Assembly (NCBI GenBank): GCA_018417955.1
Contig: JACTVC010000001.1
Coordinates: forward strand, 1,178,001-1,242,000
Direction of reading: 5' to 3'
Length of the DNA: 64,000 bases
Source of the DNA: Laccaria trichodermophora
Taxonomy: Eukaryota > Basidiomycota > Agaricomycetes > Agaricales > Hydnangiaceae
The translations under genes were made by a program, and so were the position numbers. The notes under the pieces are model-generated. The model was not told where the DNA came from. It did not search any database and saw only the letters and a program-made list of their open reading frames with translations. Below, piece after piece: positions 21,658 to 35,597 of the stretch; within the stretch, counting starts at the first letter, position 1; each line of letters begins with the position of its first letter.

Positions 21658-24600
21658 TCAGCCGATGATAATGCCATGCATCAAAGAAAGGGACGAACTC
21701 CGTGGTGTCTTGGGCAAACGACAACTAGCACCACTCTGCAGGATATGGTACGCGACGAGACCAGACCAGCCAGTCTGATGCGATGCACCTAACCCTTTGC
21801 CAGTGTCCGCATGGAAGAACTAGAGAAAGAAAAGAAAAATCAGGATCTGTCAATAGTACTAGGCGGACATCACACACTTCATAAAACCACACATAATCAC
21901 GGAAATGGGGATCAAAGTCAAGTTTTGCACTTCCACCGTTGGTCGCTCTCCTCCCTCCCATGTCTCGCCCAAAGATGTGGATAATTCGGTGCTGAATCTC
22001 CTCAGCGACTGCGACTAGGTTCATGTACTCGCCGCTTCCCGTTGGGCACTCGACCTATGTGAAGAGTAAGTACAAAAAATGTGTTTATCTCAGAGCATAA
22101 CCTCACTTGAAGGTCATCACCATAATACTGATAGAAGCGTTGCAAACTCTCGATGAGGAGAAAGTTAGTAGCCAGCCCTGTGAGAAAGAAAAATTAGCTT
22201 TCTCTACACTTCGCTGGAAAAGCATCCGGCTCACAAATCGGTCCTCTCCAATTGGAATTCCCACCAAACATCCCGGATTTCGAATCCCCAGGCCAATATC
22301 CGACCTCATAACGCTGGCCATGTACATCAATGCCCCACGGGTGCTCTTGGTGCAACTTGGAAAGCCTTAATGTCATGACAGAAAATTAGGTCCAAAAATT
22401 ACGTTATAAATCATGAAGCACCTACGACCGAATTCCGTGCTCACTCAAAAACTCGTTTTCATCGAGCATCTTTTCCAAAATCTTCACAAGCCTGTCCTTA
22501 TCAGCCAGCGCCAAAAGTCTCCTCTGATCTTTGCCTCCGGCTAATTAAAGGTTTGTTGAGTGACATCTTTCATACAGACGAAGAGTCAAAACTACCTTTC
22601 ATATTAGCCATATTCCGGGCAGATACCGCAGGGCGATTATCAATGAACCACTCCATTCGTTTCTTGAACCCAGGGAACCTATTGAGCACAGACGGCTCTA
22701 AGACGAGCACACCATACAGCGGAATCAACCCAACGAGGCTGCGAATGGGCAACTGCATCGAATTCCCCGGGGCGAATTCAATGGCATCATAATACATGCC
22801 GTCTTTCTCATTCCACAAGCTAGCCTCGGAATCGCCTGAATGGTACGTCATTGCGTCCGCGATGAAGATGAAGTGCTACAAAAGCGTGAGATTGGAAGAC
22901 GACTTGAAGACCTCGTGCAGCTGACCTCGAAGAATTTGGAAGCAATATCCTCATACACTGGATTATGCTTAGCAAGTTCAAGTGCAATGCTCAGCCTGTC
23001 ATAAATAGCACACTGATTTAATATCATCAATCGTCGAACGAACCATACAACGCACATATTCAAACAATAAAACGCCATCCAAGCAGTTCCATCGGCTTGA
23101 CGAAGAGTCCCCCCAGTGGGTAAGGGTTCTGAGCGATTGAATGCGCCAATGTTATCGAGACCGAGGAAACCTCCTTCAAAGACGTTATTGCCTCCCTGAT
23201 CTTTCCGGTTGACCCACCTATAAACTCTCATAAGTTCGCACTATGTCAAGTGCTGGAAGTGCTTACCATGTAAAGTTTAGTAACAACTTCTGGAAAACGC
23301 GCTCGAGGAATTTGAGATCTTCCCTCCCGTGAAGCTTACGCTCGATCTTGAAGATCCTGAATGTCGCCCTGTTCAAAACCATCAAGTATCGTTCATGAGA
23401 TTGGCGTAAATAGCGACTTACCAAGCATGCACAGGAGGGTTCACATCACTAAAATTCCACTCATACGCTGGGATCTGGCCATCCGGCTTCATATACCATT
23501 CCCGAGTTAGCAGGTCCAGTTGCTTCTTCGCAAACGCTGGATCGACCACCGCGAGGGGAATGCAGTGGAATGCGGTGTCCCATGCTGCAAAGAAAGGATA
23601 CTCCCACCTGTTACAAAACACGGTCAACGCATGGTAGTCGACTATGAGGCGAACATACTTGTCAGGCATCGACAACACATCCTCTATGTGCATATGGCGC
23701 CATTCCTAGACATAGTCAGTCCAATGCGACGTCAAAGAGATTGAGAAAATGTCACCTTGTTTCGAATAAACTTCCTATTCGGGGGAGGAGGTGGCTGGGC
23801 CGGATCGCCCTCAATCCATTCCTTCTGGATAAAGCGATAGTACTGCTTCGTCCACAACATCCCTCCAAGCGCCTGTCTCATGATCTGCTTTAAATCATCG
23901 CTCATGGGTCCAAGCACCAGTGCATTATAGAATTCATCAGCTTCTTGTCTCCGATCCTCCACGGCGTCATCAAATACCCCTTCGTCCTCAAGAGTGATAT
24001 CCTTGCCCAATCGCGTGGGCGTGAGCTTGAGACGAACAACAGCGCAGCCACCGTGCCCTGGTACGTCCCGAAACACATAGTGAGCAGCTGCCTTGGTCCC
24101 TATCTGCTCTGGATTGACGAAAGATGATGAGGCTGGAAACGGAGTGCAAGGTCCTTCCTCTAGGACATCAGGCTCCTCCGAGCCAAACGAAGAAGCGGTG
24201 CGCGAACGGATCTTTGGTGAGAAGAAATGCTCGGGTTGGGATTCGGAGGCAGGAGGTCGATGGGATGGGATGATGTGATCGTGGAACGCGTCTTTCACGT
24301 AGGCGGTCTCGTTCGAGCCCCCATACAATCGACTGAAGTTGGTATTGTTTTCAGTGAACAGCAGTTCGGGTTGAACGACATCGACGTCGGGGTCAACCTC
24401 GAAGTCTGTGGAAGGACCGACAGGAGGAGGCGATGGCAAGCAATACAGATTGGTTTTACCCAACGAAGGGTGTCGCACCGTAATACAGCTGATATTGTCG
24501 CCGCCTTTCACTGAACCGGTCAGAGTGGGCATGGGAGGTTTTTCTAGCGGCCATGACCACGTATTAGGGAACCACAATTGGGGGATTACGTGCAAGGTGG

Positions 24601-25576
24601 CCGGGTCAGGTCCCCTGTTGTAAGACGTAATTCTGATGTAGACATTATCTGGCTCCTGTTCATCTTTCGCATACTACAAAAGCATATCAACATCAACGCG
24701 AATTTGTTCAAGGAAAGTACAAACCTCAACAAAAACATCCCAATACCGGTCATCCTCGAATGCATCCGTATCCAGAATCTCAAACTCTGAAACTTCACGG
24801 CTTCTCTGCCGATTTTCAGACACCAGCTCCTCATATGGGAAGCGTCGTTGAGGATACTTGTACAGAAACTTCATGTACGAGTGAGTGGGCGTTGAGTCCA
24901 GATAATAATACAGCTCCTTCACGTCCTCTCCGTGATTGCCTTGGTGTCCCGTCACCCCATATAGGCGTTCTTTGAGAATGGGGTCCTCTCCATTCCACAA
25001 AGACAACCCAAAGCAGAGACGCTGGTGATTATCAGAGATGCCCGCGATACCGTCCTCTCCCCACCTATACGCGCGAGATCGCGCATGGGAGTGCGGAAAA
25101 TGGCTCCAAGCATCACCGTTTTCAGAGTAGTCCTCACGAACCGTAGCCTGCACGAGAGCAAAAGCGGGTTTAGAGGGGAATAATCGCCATTAATCTAAAA
25201 CACCTACCCATTGCCTATCGGAGAGATACGGGCCCCACCGCTTCCAGTGTTTTTCCCGTGTATCGTCTTGTTCAAGGCGATAACTCTCAGCGCCCTTGTA
25301 ATCTCTACCAAGCTTCTGTGCAAGCCTTTCGCGGTAAGGCCTCGGAGTGTCAGCATCATCGCCATTTTTTGGCTCCGCTTCCACTTGCTTCCTCGGCGGT
25401 GGGATTGGCGATGAAGGCGTGTGCTTGGGTATATTAATCGTCAAAGGCGTTGGTGGCTCGACGCGTTCAACAATGGGAGGTCGTGGGGTGGAAGTACCAG
25501 AATCATCAATGACTGGAGGAGAGTTGCTGCTTCTGAAGAGCTTTTCCTGGACTTTCCTTACAGTACCACTTGCCAT
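21658..25576 (-). CDS. GH63/MGH1-type glycoside hydrolase
   Basis: Starts at the ATG at 25576-25574 ([14 protein letters not shown]); the last frame reads through [23 protein letters not shown] to a stop at 21660-21658. A proline-rich N-terminus leads into [20 protein letters not shown] and [21 protein letters not shown], then [17 protein letters not shown] and [17 protein letters not shown]. An N-terminal beta-sandwich region follows, then a catalytic (alpha/alpha)6 barrel part with [39 protein letters not shown] and [20 protein letters not shown]. The W-D-T-A-F-H and G-F-L-G-L-D-N-I motifs are typical of fungal and bacterial proteins annotated as GH63 or MGH1-type. Such enzymes release glucose or related sugars; the substrate here is unknown. 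Many introns are present, and the extreme C-terminus is less certain. Confidence 0.83.
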
Positions 25577-26324
25577 GAAAGTCAAGAACAACGCGCAATG
25601 CGATGTCCAGGTTAAAGTGGAGAGTTGATGAGACAGATACGCGCAAGATACGCGTTTGAAATATGAATGACGTCACAACTCGTGGTCACATCACGCTCCA
25701 ACATTATTTGAATTACATCCTCAAGGTTGCCTCGAGGGGGACGAATGATGCTTATCGGGCCGCGACGATATATTGGATCTTGTAGATCAATGGGAATTAT
25801 GTGGCTGCGAACAACAAATTCTTAATAAATTTTGGTGGAGATTGTGGGGAGTGAAAAAATCCAAGAGTCCGTTCAATGATTGCAATGGAAGTCGAGATGT
25901 GTGACGTCGCCAAAGAAAAAGGAAACAAGAAAAAGAAAAAAAAATAAGGGAGAGATTGAATGAACGAGAGAAGATTGATGGCCATAAAAGATGACATCGT
26001 CAAAGAGATACATAGATTATGTGTAGTGTGTCAAAAGCAAAACAAATGTAAAGATCTAGAAGGAAGGGAGGGTGGGATAGTGGGTAGTAGGGATGGGGTA
26101 TCGTGTTAGGATAGATAACATAGGATAGGATGTTGAATTCCAAAACCAATAACATCACCTGCCGCCAGCGACAGCTTCCACGTCCAGCCATACGTTATGT
26201 CTGGCTCAGGAAATGGAGCAGGGGTTTGAAAAGCGAGGGGGAGACGAATTCAAGACGGGGCAGTACATAAATTTCCTCCAACACATCAACGAAGCCAAAG
26301 AAAAGAAAAGAGGGGAACGAAACC
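25577..26324. other. Intergenic, A/T- and purine-rich
   Basis: Promoter side of the GH63-type gene and 3' flank of the RhoGAP gene. It contains a GAAA-rich tract around 25,910-25,950. The open frames here are low-complexity. No gene seen. Confidence 0.4.
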
Positions 26325-29300
26325 TCAAGCCTGCCCAGGGGCAGAGATCTTCCATGATCCATCACCACCAGCAGCCAACAGCACGCTCTGCGTCCAGTCT
26401 TCAACGCCTTCATCTTCATCCTCATAAAACCCTAAATGGTTCGAGCTGGCAGTGGATACCAACCTCGCTCGCGTTGGATTGGGCCTGATGTGGTCTTGTC
26501 CTGGAAGTATCAACGAACTCTGCGAGCTTGACATTGGGAATGAAGGCCGATGATCGGGCCCTTTCGCACCCTGATCTTCGGAGATCTCAGGACCAGAACT
26601 CCCATCCGAGCTCGAAGGCGATGTCATCTTCTTCGTTCCGTCAGCCGTACAAGGCGGGGACTCTTCAATGCCCAACCCAAGCCTCAACGACGGTCCAGCC
26701 TCGATCGGTGTGTCCAACACCGGCAACAGGTACGTCGAACTTCTTGAACTACCCTGAGATGCAGTAACCGCCGACCTCGGCGTAGAAATCGACGAATCAC
26801 TGGCAGCTCTTGGTTGGAGATATGGCGACCCCTCCTGCAAAATCGGGGAAGAGATGAACGAGTTCCCAGGGCCCAGAGATCCTGCTGATCGTTTACTGAA
26901 TAGTTTTCGGAGGGATGGTTTCCTCCCTTTGAGGCGAGGAGAACCCGACCCTGCTGGGGACGGCGGTTCCGTCACGTATGGGGTGAAGCTAGGGAGGGAG
27001 AGTATGGGAATCGAGCGTCTTCGAGAGTCTCGTTCAGAAGACTGATACGGGAAAGAGACGGGGGTAGAAGCAGAGGCTGGTATAGGGTTGCTGATGAGAG
27101 GTCTCTTCAAGATAGCCAAAGGAGACGGTCCTGCAATCTGAGGACTTGCACTCCGCTGTCGATGTTGAGGCTCCACTTTACCTTTACCCTCCTCTAATGG
27201 CAAATGCGAAAACGACGGGTGTCCAGAAGAAGTCGGCGTCGCTACCGATTCAGCAGAAGACGAAAGTGGGGGTGGGGAGGGAGAATTTGCAATATTCACA
27301 GAATCCTTGCCAGAGGACATCGAGCCATTATCAACCGCCGAAGAAGGCGAGGATGACGAACAACGACTATGCGCGTCCAAATAAAGCGTTGGAACCTCTG
27401 GTCTCTCAACCTCCTTGAACCTCCTATGCTGCTGAGCATGTTCTCCCTCCTCCAAAAGCGACGCTTCCTCCTCCGCCGAAGCATGATAGTCAGAACTCGG
27501 GTTATCCGAGGTCGAGTCCCTGTCCATACTCTGCCAGCTTCTCTCCTCCATCGCATCAGAATAACTATCCTCATCTGTGTCGTCGTCACTCATCGTGCTT
27601 CCAGAAGCTCTGATATCCAAAACTAAACTCTCTCTCATGAAATCAATAACCGGAGACGACCCCCAAATACCCTCCCCGTCACAAAGCACCTTTAAAAGCG
27701 GCGGGCTCATGCTTAAACTCGGGCAAAAGAGCAGTAGCAAGTTGCTCAAAGGCATCTTGGTCTCTTTGCTCCTTCTCGCAGTGGCTTTGATCAAATCGAC
27801 AACAGTTCGTATGAGATCTCGGTTTTCCGGGGGGAGTTGATGGATAAGTGATTTGATAGCATTAAGGAGGGTCTTGGAAGGGGGTCGCATGTCTTGAAAG
27901 GAGGGTAGGGCTAGCGTAGATAAAGAAGGGGGCTTTCGAATGGTCGGTAACTTTTTGGTTGGCAGCGGGTCAACAAGGTTGCTGTTGCTCTCCTCAATGA
28001 TGGCGGCATCAAAGTAAGGAAGCAAATGGTTCGTCAGAATAGGTTCTGGAACTATGGAAGAAGAAAAAAATGAGATTTCCGCAATATTGCCGAGGATAGA
28101 TAAATAGACCCACGTTCGCGTAGGAAGGCTCTAAATACAGAAGCCACAGCATGGGGGTCAATATCCCCAGGATCACAGTCTGTCATATCATAGTCGACGC
28201 CCGTATCAAACTCTGCACGCAGCTTCGACGCATGAGCTGGACGACCATTGACACTGGAAACAAGTAAGCACATTGATTATCAAGGAAATAAATATAAAAT
28301 GCATACCGAAATAGTCCCTCCTCCTGCACACCCCAAATCAATATATGCTGAGCACATCGTGCCACCAGGGCAGGCAACATCCTCGTCTCCAGCTCCCTAT
28401 ACTTCACCTCCCAATCCTCGCTTGGCTCATCACCACTACCACCTACATCAATCGCAGTCTCCCTAACCACAACCCCCAACTTCCGTCCAAACACAACCCC
28501 ACCAGAACTCCTCATCGGTCCCCTCACCAACTTCCCCATCGACGGCTCAGAATGCGAGAAAAACGCATCAGAGTCCGATCCCGTACTCGACGACACACTA
28601 TAACTCCCAGAAGGCGCATTCGGCGTCCTCTTCCCCTTCTGCAATAAATGCATATTGACATTCACGCTCGGCGTACTCTGATTCGAACTTGTCCTGGCCA
28701 ACCCATAGTCCGTATGCGACGTGTTGGAATACGAGGACGGCGCATTGGAGCTTGACAGGGACGCAGATGAGGAGTGACCCGAGCCAGAAGAGCTCGATTG
28801 CATCCCCATCCCCCATTTCCTGCCCATCTTCTCCATGGCCTTCTTTGCCAATCCAGCAGCAGGCGCAAAGCCACTCGTCATACTAATCGCCGTTTGCCTG
28901 AACGAATTACCACCGCTTGGGGGAGGCGAGATGGCTGATTGTGGTAGTCCTGGCAAATGACTTTCCTGACGTGTTGTTATGGGTATAGGAGCGGAAATAG
29001 GCGTGTTGCTTGTAGTCCATGCCGAGAACTGCCCGCGTACGTTGCTCCCCCTGAAACCGCCAGACGCAGGAACTGGGGCAGCAAGCTTGAGGGAGGGATT
29101 GTAGCTGTTGTAATCCAGGTTTGGAGGAGAAGATACTGGGGGAATGACGCCCTCAGATATCGAGTGGGAAGGGTATTTGAGCTCTGCAGCGGAGGGAGCT
29201 GAGGTGGCGATCTGAGGTCTGGGATTATGAACCCCAAGATTGAGCGACATTGAGCGTCGGTCTCTAGCTCGTAGAGCGGTGTCGAACAAGTGTGTTTCAG

Positions 29301-30413
29301 GAGGAGCAAATGCGCCTCCTTCAAAAACAAGGTCGTCACCATCCTCTTCTGGCATGCCAAAGTCGGCGTCAGTGATAAGCGCACTGAGTCGCTTACTACC
29401 AGGAACAATCGTATGTGTTGACTGCACAGACTCGGCCATGGACACAGGCCGTGAAGCCCGACTGGCAGACATCGCCCCAGGCCTGATAGTATGATGGCCA
29501 ATCGTCGAGTCGCTCTTCCTCCACGCTTCCTTCATCTCGCCCTTATCCCCCACAGCCGGTAAAGGTGTCTCCTTCTCCGGCCGCCGTCGTTGCTGAACAT
29601 GTTCCTCCTCCTCCCGTTCTTTCCTCTGTTGTGCGTCCCTTTCCTCCTCGCCCATGCGCATAAAGTTGACGGCTGACGATATACCCGGACTGATCGGTAT
29701 TACAGACGACCGATGATTTGATGAAAATACGCTGTCGACAACGAGGTTTGATGTACTGGTTTGGACAGGGGCTGGGTACTTTTCATTCTTTGGTAGAGGC
29801 GGTGGTGGTGGTGGCGACGGATTAGACTGAACAGGGGACTTGGCTGCCTTTTTACCTAAGGAGCTGAATATCTACAACAATGGATGAAACATTAGCTTAA
29901 TTTGCTTCAGAAACAAGGCACCCAAGCTTACGGGAGGTGAGGTTGACGAAGACGAGGACGAGGACGTAGCCTCGATGGGCGACGCGGGCTGGCTTCCATT
30001 CTTCGTAAACAGCGTCGAGGCATCTTCAGACTTTTTTCTACGAGCAGCGAAAACGCGTTTGAGTCTATTTCCACCTTTTGATGATGATGCTGATGACGAT
30101 GACGGTGGGGGAGCTGCAGACGACGACGACGCAACAGGTGCTGGTGTGGAAGGCTTGCTTTGGCCGCTTCCCATAGACAAATAGAAAGGTAAAGAGTGGG
30201 AAGAGCGGGAAAGTGCGACGGCGGATGAGGATGTGGAGGAAGAGTGATGGCCGTGGGGAGTTTGACGTGGGGCTTGTGTGATATCCTGAGGTGAAATATT
30301 ATCAGGACGAGCGTCTCTACGCTGCATGGCTGAGGCTGGAGCAACGAGGTGAATGTCAGGTGTGCAGCGTGATGATGGAGTGTGTATGTATACGGACCTG
30401 CTCGGCTCGACAT
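26325..30413 (-). CDS. RhoGAP domain protein
   Basis: Starts at the ATG at 30413-30411 (MSSRA, then an intron, then AMQRRDARPDNISPQD) and stops at 26327-26325. The first half is serine-rich and disordered, with ARRKKSEDASTLF and an acidic, basic-heavy coil (EERDAQQRKEREEEEHVQ). The RhoGAP domain begins VVFGRKLGVVVRETAID and contains the arginine-finger loop WGVQEEGLFRVNGRPAH. It continues with DPHAVASVFRAFLRE, ILTNHLLPYFDAAI and NRDLIRTVVDLIKATA, and ends with MPLSNLLLLFCPSLSM. A long serine/proline-rich tail follows. The arginine finger is intact, so the protein should speed GTP hydrolysis on a Rho-family GTPase in the cytoplasm or at the cortex. No PH, PX or LIM domain is visible, so I do not map it to a named yeast GAP. 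Confidence 0.88.
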
Positions 30414-30751
30414 CGTGGCCGGTCGAAACGGTGATAGTGGATTAGGATATTATTCTATATGGTGAGTTTATCAAGGTGAGATCGTCGCTGTGAGTTTCAA
30501 GGACTCACATGTATTATATCGGTCGTGACGACGCAGCAGTGGGAAACAGCGTGAGGACATGGACGCACACGCCAACTTTTCTTTGCCGCCTATTGCCGTA
30601 CATTTTCGCTTCAAACTCAGGCCGACTCTCAAATGACCTCAACAGCTGATACAAAGACAATTAAATGCTTGTCACTTCCGCAATAATCGCTATGTACTAA
30701 GTTATTTCTCTACAAGTGTCTCTACAAGCTGATTAACTGTCCATATGTCTA

Positions 30752-32330
30752 TCAAGGTGGGATCAAAAACTCCTTCACCTGAGAACAACAACATCAGTAC
30801 GTCAGTCATTTCGGTCTCAACTCTCACTCACTAATTCATATGTGAAGAATGATGTGGCTATACTAGGCGCCACCTTGACTGTACACACGTTGTCAGCTCG
30901 GTCCGTCTGTGGGTTAGGGGAAAAGGGGACACTTGCGTAAATTCGGCCACAGGCCTCTGTATAACCCCGAAACGCCTTCCTTGCTAAGTATACTCCATAA
31001 CGCATCAAGTGCACCATTATACTTGATCGACCCGCCCTGCATACCACTGACCTGCATCTTTCGACGCAATACATCGAATGGATAGGTCAGAGTCTGCGAT
31101 ATTGATCCTGCAAGGGGTTCATTAGTTCTTCGACGATCTTCAGGAACGACAAACTGACCTGCCAAGGCCCCACAGCTCAGTTTCCGCGCAACGCTGCTCT
31201 TCCCAGGGGGTGTAATAATTCCCCTCAAAAATTCATAGGCAGCAAAGTTGATCCCGACGTAAGGAGCAACCCCAACCGCCGTCGTTACCAACCCGCGATA
31301 CAACCCCCGCACGCCCCCTTCCTCCTTCATAATCTTAAGGGTCATGCCCCATATTGTAAGTTCTGCCTTGGTATACGGGGAGGTCTTGGCCACTGTAGAC
31401 GACGCCGTGTGGTATGCAGACGATAGAGCCGTTTTTAGTGGGATCGTGCTCGACACGGTGGCCTTGGGTTTGTTCGGCGCTGCACTGAGGTCCACCGATG
31501 CCGTGGCTATTGACAATCGCGAGCGCACGAGGTCTAAGGGGTATGTTGAACCTGCATGCATAATTATGTCAGTCATCAAGCAGGCAGCCGTTAGGCGATG
31601 AATGATCGGAGACGCACAAACAGAAGTTATTCCAGCGAGAGCACCACTCGCTAATCTTTTCGGCGTATCAAGTTCTTTGGATCCATGATGGGTAAACCAC
31701 TGCGAATAAGAGACGCGCGACGTCAGCCTTGAAGAGCCAATGACAGCTGTTATGAAGCTATGAATGATCGCTTACCTTCTTCAGCTGCTCATATGTCGTG
31801 AATTGAACGGCGCTAAGGTGGGTATGGTTAGCCCCCGGCTATGCGTGCGGTCCGGAAGAACAGCAGACATCCCAAACTCACCTGTAAGGCACGATGCGTA
31901 AACAATTGATCCCATTACCTCTCATGAATCCCTTAAAGCCCTCCTCCCTCCACATTCTAACAAGGCTCCTCCAAACGCCCTTGTATTGTGAATCGGATCC
32001 CGTAAGCTGTACTTGTCTGAAGAACAACATGCATAAGAAATAATCCATGAATGAAAAAGAAGAGGGAAACATACTGTATGATCTTCAGCCGTTCCAGCGG
32101 GCTGACGACCGTCCGCGAGGCAGCGCCTGCACATCCTCCAGCTATGAAAAGATGAAAAGGCGGTCATCATTCCGATCCGTTTCCCCGCCAGCTACGCAGA
32201 GCAACTCACCGACAAAGTAGGATGCCACCTGCGGTGTTAGGAAAAGAAAAGAAAATTTCTTTGTAGGTTGTGATTCGACCAGAGCAGTCGAGCTCGACTG
32301 AGCGTCGTTAGGTGTTGTGCTGGTGGTCAT
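30752..32330 (-). CDS. Mitochondrial carrier (SLC25 family)
   Basis: Starts at the ATG at 32330-32328 (MTTSTTPNDAQSSSTAL); the last exon ends VKEFLIPP with a stop at 30754-30752. Reading on through the donor there would give an earlier stop at 30817, but the spliced end fits the family better. Three repeats are visible. The first has AGGCAGAASRTVVSPLERLK, EEGFKGFMRGNGINCLRI and PYRAVQFTTYEQLKKW. The second has STYPLDLVRSRLSIAT and VRGLYRGLVTTAVGVAPYVG. The third has SISQTLTYPFDVLRRKMQVSG and VSGLYRGLWPNL. The P-x-D/E-x-x-K/R signature recurs three times. The sequence resembles the yeast YPR011C and adenine-nucleotide/CoA carrier branch in the inner mitochondrial membrane; the transported molecule is inferred only from that likeness. 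Confidence 0.88.
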
Positions 32331-33643
32331 GATGAAATAATGGTAGCAGCTGTACGGTGCATGAACGGTAGAGACTGTTGTATATTGTCGACGGGTGGAT
32401 ATATCGCGTAGGATCCTCCCAGAGAGTCTAGTGAGTCTGGGAAGGAAGAGAAAAGTCTGGCCGGGCTGTGAGGTAGCTGTGAGCAAGTTGAAGCTGTGAA
32501 AGAAAAAGGGCGGAAGGTTAATTGACCGACATCACGTGGGTTTCCCTTGTCTTATCCGACTTCAATGTAATATCCCAAGACTAATCTCCCTTGTCGATGG
32601 CGACACCCACGCCCATGCACAACACCAGGGACATTCAATCTCATTAAATCCTCATCCCCTTCAGCCCAGTTCAGCCCCCATAACGTACCCGAAATAACAG
32701 GCCATGCCCGATATATCCTGCTCTCCGTTATCGATAGATTGAGGAAAAGAGCAGCACATTGCACCACTGTGATTACTTTAGCGCGCACAATCGGAACCAA
32801 CAATGTCGCTTGGCTGGCCAAGTATGGAGACCCACGGAACTCCCTTAGCCTACCTACTGAACTCTCCTTCCCGGCTGGACACGTTCATCTTTGATTGGAC
32901 GATTACATCCCGGTGGTGGTGTTTCGACGCATCAACGTTTCAACCTTCGTTTCAGTCACTAACTTTGATCTATCATTGTAGTCGGCGTTCTTCTGTCCAA
33001 TACGCGCGCGGAGATTTTCCATAGCTTCCGGAATCTGCTTTCAAGCCGCAGCACTCTTATTGGACGAATGTTTGAAGACCCCCGGGCCCCTTCATCACTG
33101 ACATCATCGCTTATGGTCAACCTTGTACTTAAATATAGGGTTTGGACTGTGAGTTGCTAGCTGGAGCAGATGAGTTCCTTCCTTGTTCCGAACCAGGTTT
33201 AAGCCCGTCTCCTAGCATCTCTCGGCACAACTCGCTCAAGTACATACTTAATGCGCTCCGGAACTCCCGCATCCGGCGGATGCTCAGGGGCCCAGTCGAA
33301 TGACGTCTACGAAGCCGTCGATCTTCAATTCCTTCTCAGAAATGGAAGGCAAGGCAAAACCTCGACCCTATTCCTGGATGCAGGCTTCAATAGATCCCTT
33401 CAAGCACTTCACGTGAACCACGAAATGATGTAAAAGATGAACCGCATCTAGTGCAACCGAATGTTCAATTAGCCATGTAACTCGATATTGTACAACTGAA
33501 TGAAAGATCGTAAAAATGATTGAAGTAAGAAGTGCTGCTGAGAAGATGCGAATGCGGGTCTGATATATAACGGACGTAAAAAAGACAAGTACCATAAAAC
33601 TGGAACCCTAGGAAGAGACTGCCTGACATGCTCATGAGAAGTG
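32331..33643. other. Intergenic, no assignable gene
   Basis: About 1.3 kb upstream of the mitochondrial carrier and downstream of membrane-protein gene A. Short frames at 32,552-32,821 (minus) and 32,803-33,024 (plus) match nothing I know. Confidence 0.35.
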
Positions 33644-35597
33644 TCATTGAGCATTTGGCGAAGTCGGATCCTGCGAATACTCCGGCGGAGCGGTTGTCCC
33701 TGAATCCGCGCCTGCAACACCGGCAGACACCGCACCCTCAGCCAGAACCGGGCCAGCATCGACCTCCTCGGTAATCTGAAGTTCGGGTATAGAAGGCCCC
33801 GCACCTCCACCTCCACCAGTTCCCGGCCTTCGTGTGCGTGCAGGAGGAGGCGACAAGAGCTGCGGCGCCAGGTCTGGACGATATTTAGCCCGCAGCTGGG
33901 GAACAATTAACTCTTGCCCCGTCTAATAGAAACCATTCTCAGCAAAGGAAGTACATCCTGACATGCAATCAAGAGCTTACCCCGGAGTTTCTCGACGAAG
34001 TGACATCAGACGAGTCTGTATTGCTCGCGGCACCGGCAACCGTACCCGCCGTTGCAGGCCATATCCCCGTCGTTGGAGGCGTAGTAGGAAGCGACCCAAA
34101 AGATACTTGTGTGCGCAATGTCTCATGCCCGAGTTGGCTATTAGATTGACTGTGTGGTAACAAAGGGGAAGGTGCATCGCCGACTGGGAGGGGGTTGTAG
34201 TTGAATGGCTGGATGATGTCCTCTTCCTTTTTTTCTTGGTGATGGCCGATGATGGAAGACGATCGTCGGCCTGTGCGCCAGCGCCGTACCAAGTAAAGAA
34301 TCACGGCCAGAATGAAGAACACTCCGAAGATGCTGCCAACTGAGATACCGGCGATGGCACCCTTGGATAGTTTCGAGCTATGGAGTAGATTATCTGAGGA
34401 TGCGCTTAGAAGAGTACAAGAGTCTGTACCTCGTCGATGTGGAAGAAGACGCCCTGAGGGAGTGGTACTGAGAACGCTGGTATTTGCTTCCGAGAACTAG
34501 ACAACGCACCGTTGAATTGAAGCTGTTGTGAAGACTTCCGCGTAGTCAACTGCCAAAGTGAGTGGATAGGATGAGTTGAACGGCTGTACAGTTATCTTCA
34601 AGGTATGGGATCCGGCACCCAAGTTGCTGCCGTAATAAAGCAACGTCTGTGGTCTGTAGGTCGAACTACTTGTCGTATAATTCGAGGGATTACCATGATC
34701 CATTTGAGCAGAGTAAGGCGCGCCATTGGGACCAACAGGACCATATAATAAGACAGCATCCCCTACGAATCCATGTAAAACCCTCTTACTAGGATAAGTA
34801 CACATGACTCTTACCCTACATAAAAGGTTAACGGAATACTTGCGAATGAGATGGGATAACTCACCTGGAAAGTATACGTTACGTAGGACCCAGCGCTCGA
34901 CGACACACTACAATTGAAGAACAAGGGGTCATAAAAAAGCAAGAGTAGTAGATCAATACACATACTGTCCATTGCCGCCCGAAAACATCCCCAGATTGCT
35001 AGGATTAGCCGACCACGAGGAATAAGGATAATAACTGAAGGAAGGATCTGAGTCTTGAAAAGTATTCACAATCATAGACTCAGAATCTAGTCCTACTGTC
35101 GATTGGAATGTTATCTGATTGCCCGTTAGGCACCTGCTCAAGAGGTTTACATGACAGAACTCACAAAATCCAAGTCGGTGAATGTTTTACCCTGGTTGGT
35201 CATTTTCACCGTATGAGCCCCATTCTGCAACGCGACAGTTGCAAAGAGTGTTTTCTGGAAGGAATCCGGGGTGGTTTGGCCATTTACAGGAGGGTACAAC
35301 TTCGTGTCTATGCCAATTTGATAGAACCCGTGGGTTGAGCGTAACGCTCCATAGATCTGCACGTTGACGCCGTAGAACACAAAGAAAACAGTCGCGCCGT
35401 CGACATTCGTTCTCATGTAGCTACTTTGCGAGTATCTAGATCAGGGTATGAGACATCGCCCGAATCAGCCCCGAAGTCGAGGGAGAGACGTACTGGTCAA
35501 GGGAGGTGTCATTCTCAGACGTTCCAGCTGTCCAGTCGGCCCCAGAGTAGACCAAGAGCGGCGAATAGTCCTCGATGGTAGTCGTAAGGTTGGGCAT
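33644..35597 (-). CDS. Single-pass membrane protein with two beta-sandwich ectodomains, copy A
   Basis: Starts at the ATG at 35597-35595 (MPNLTTTIEDYSPLLVYSG) without a signal peptide; stop at 33646-33644. The first ectodomain has VFFVFYGVNVQIYGALRSTHG and LQNGAHTVKMTNQG; the second has GDAVLLYGPVGPNGAPYSAQM and NLGAGSHTLKITVQPF. One membrane helix follows (AIAGISVGSIFGVFFILAVI, then YLVRRWRTGRR). The cytosolic tail is proline/serine-rich and contains TTAPPEYSQDP, a PPxY motif, about 15 residues from the end. This layout is common and poorly characterised in agaricomycetes. The ectodomains look like galactose-binding-type sandwiches, so surface binding is a guess. The most divergent of three tandem copies. 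Confidence 0.75.

Noticed and set aside
28345..28647. Arg/His/Pro-rich plus-strand frame
   Set aside because: Antisense shadow of the serine-rich part of the RhoGAP gene.
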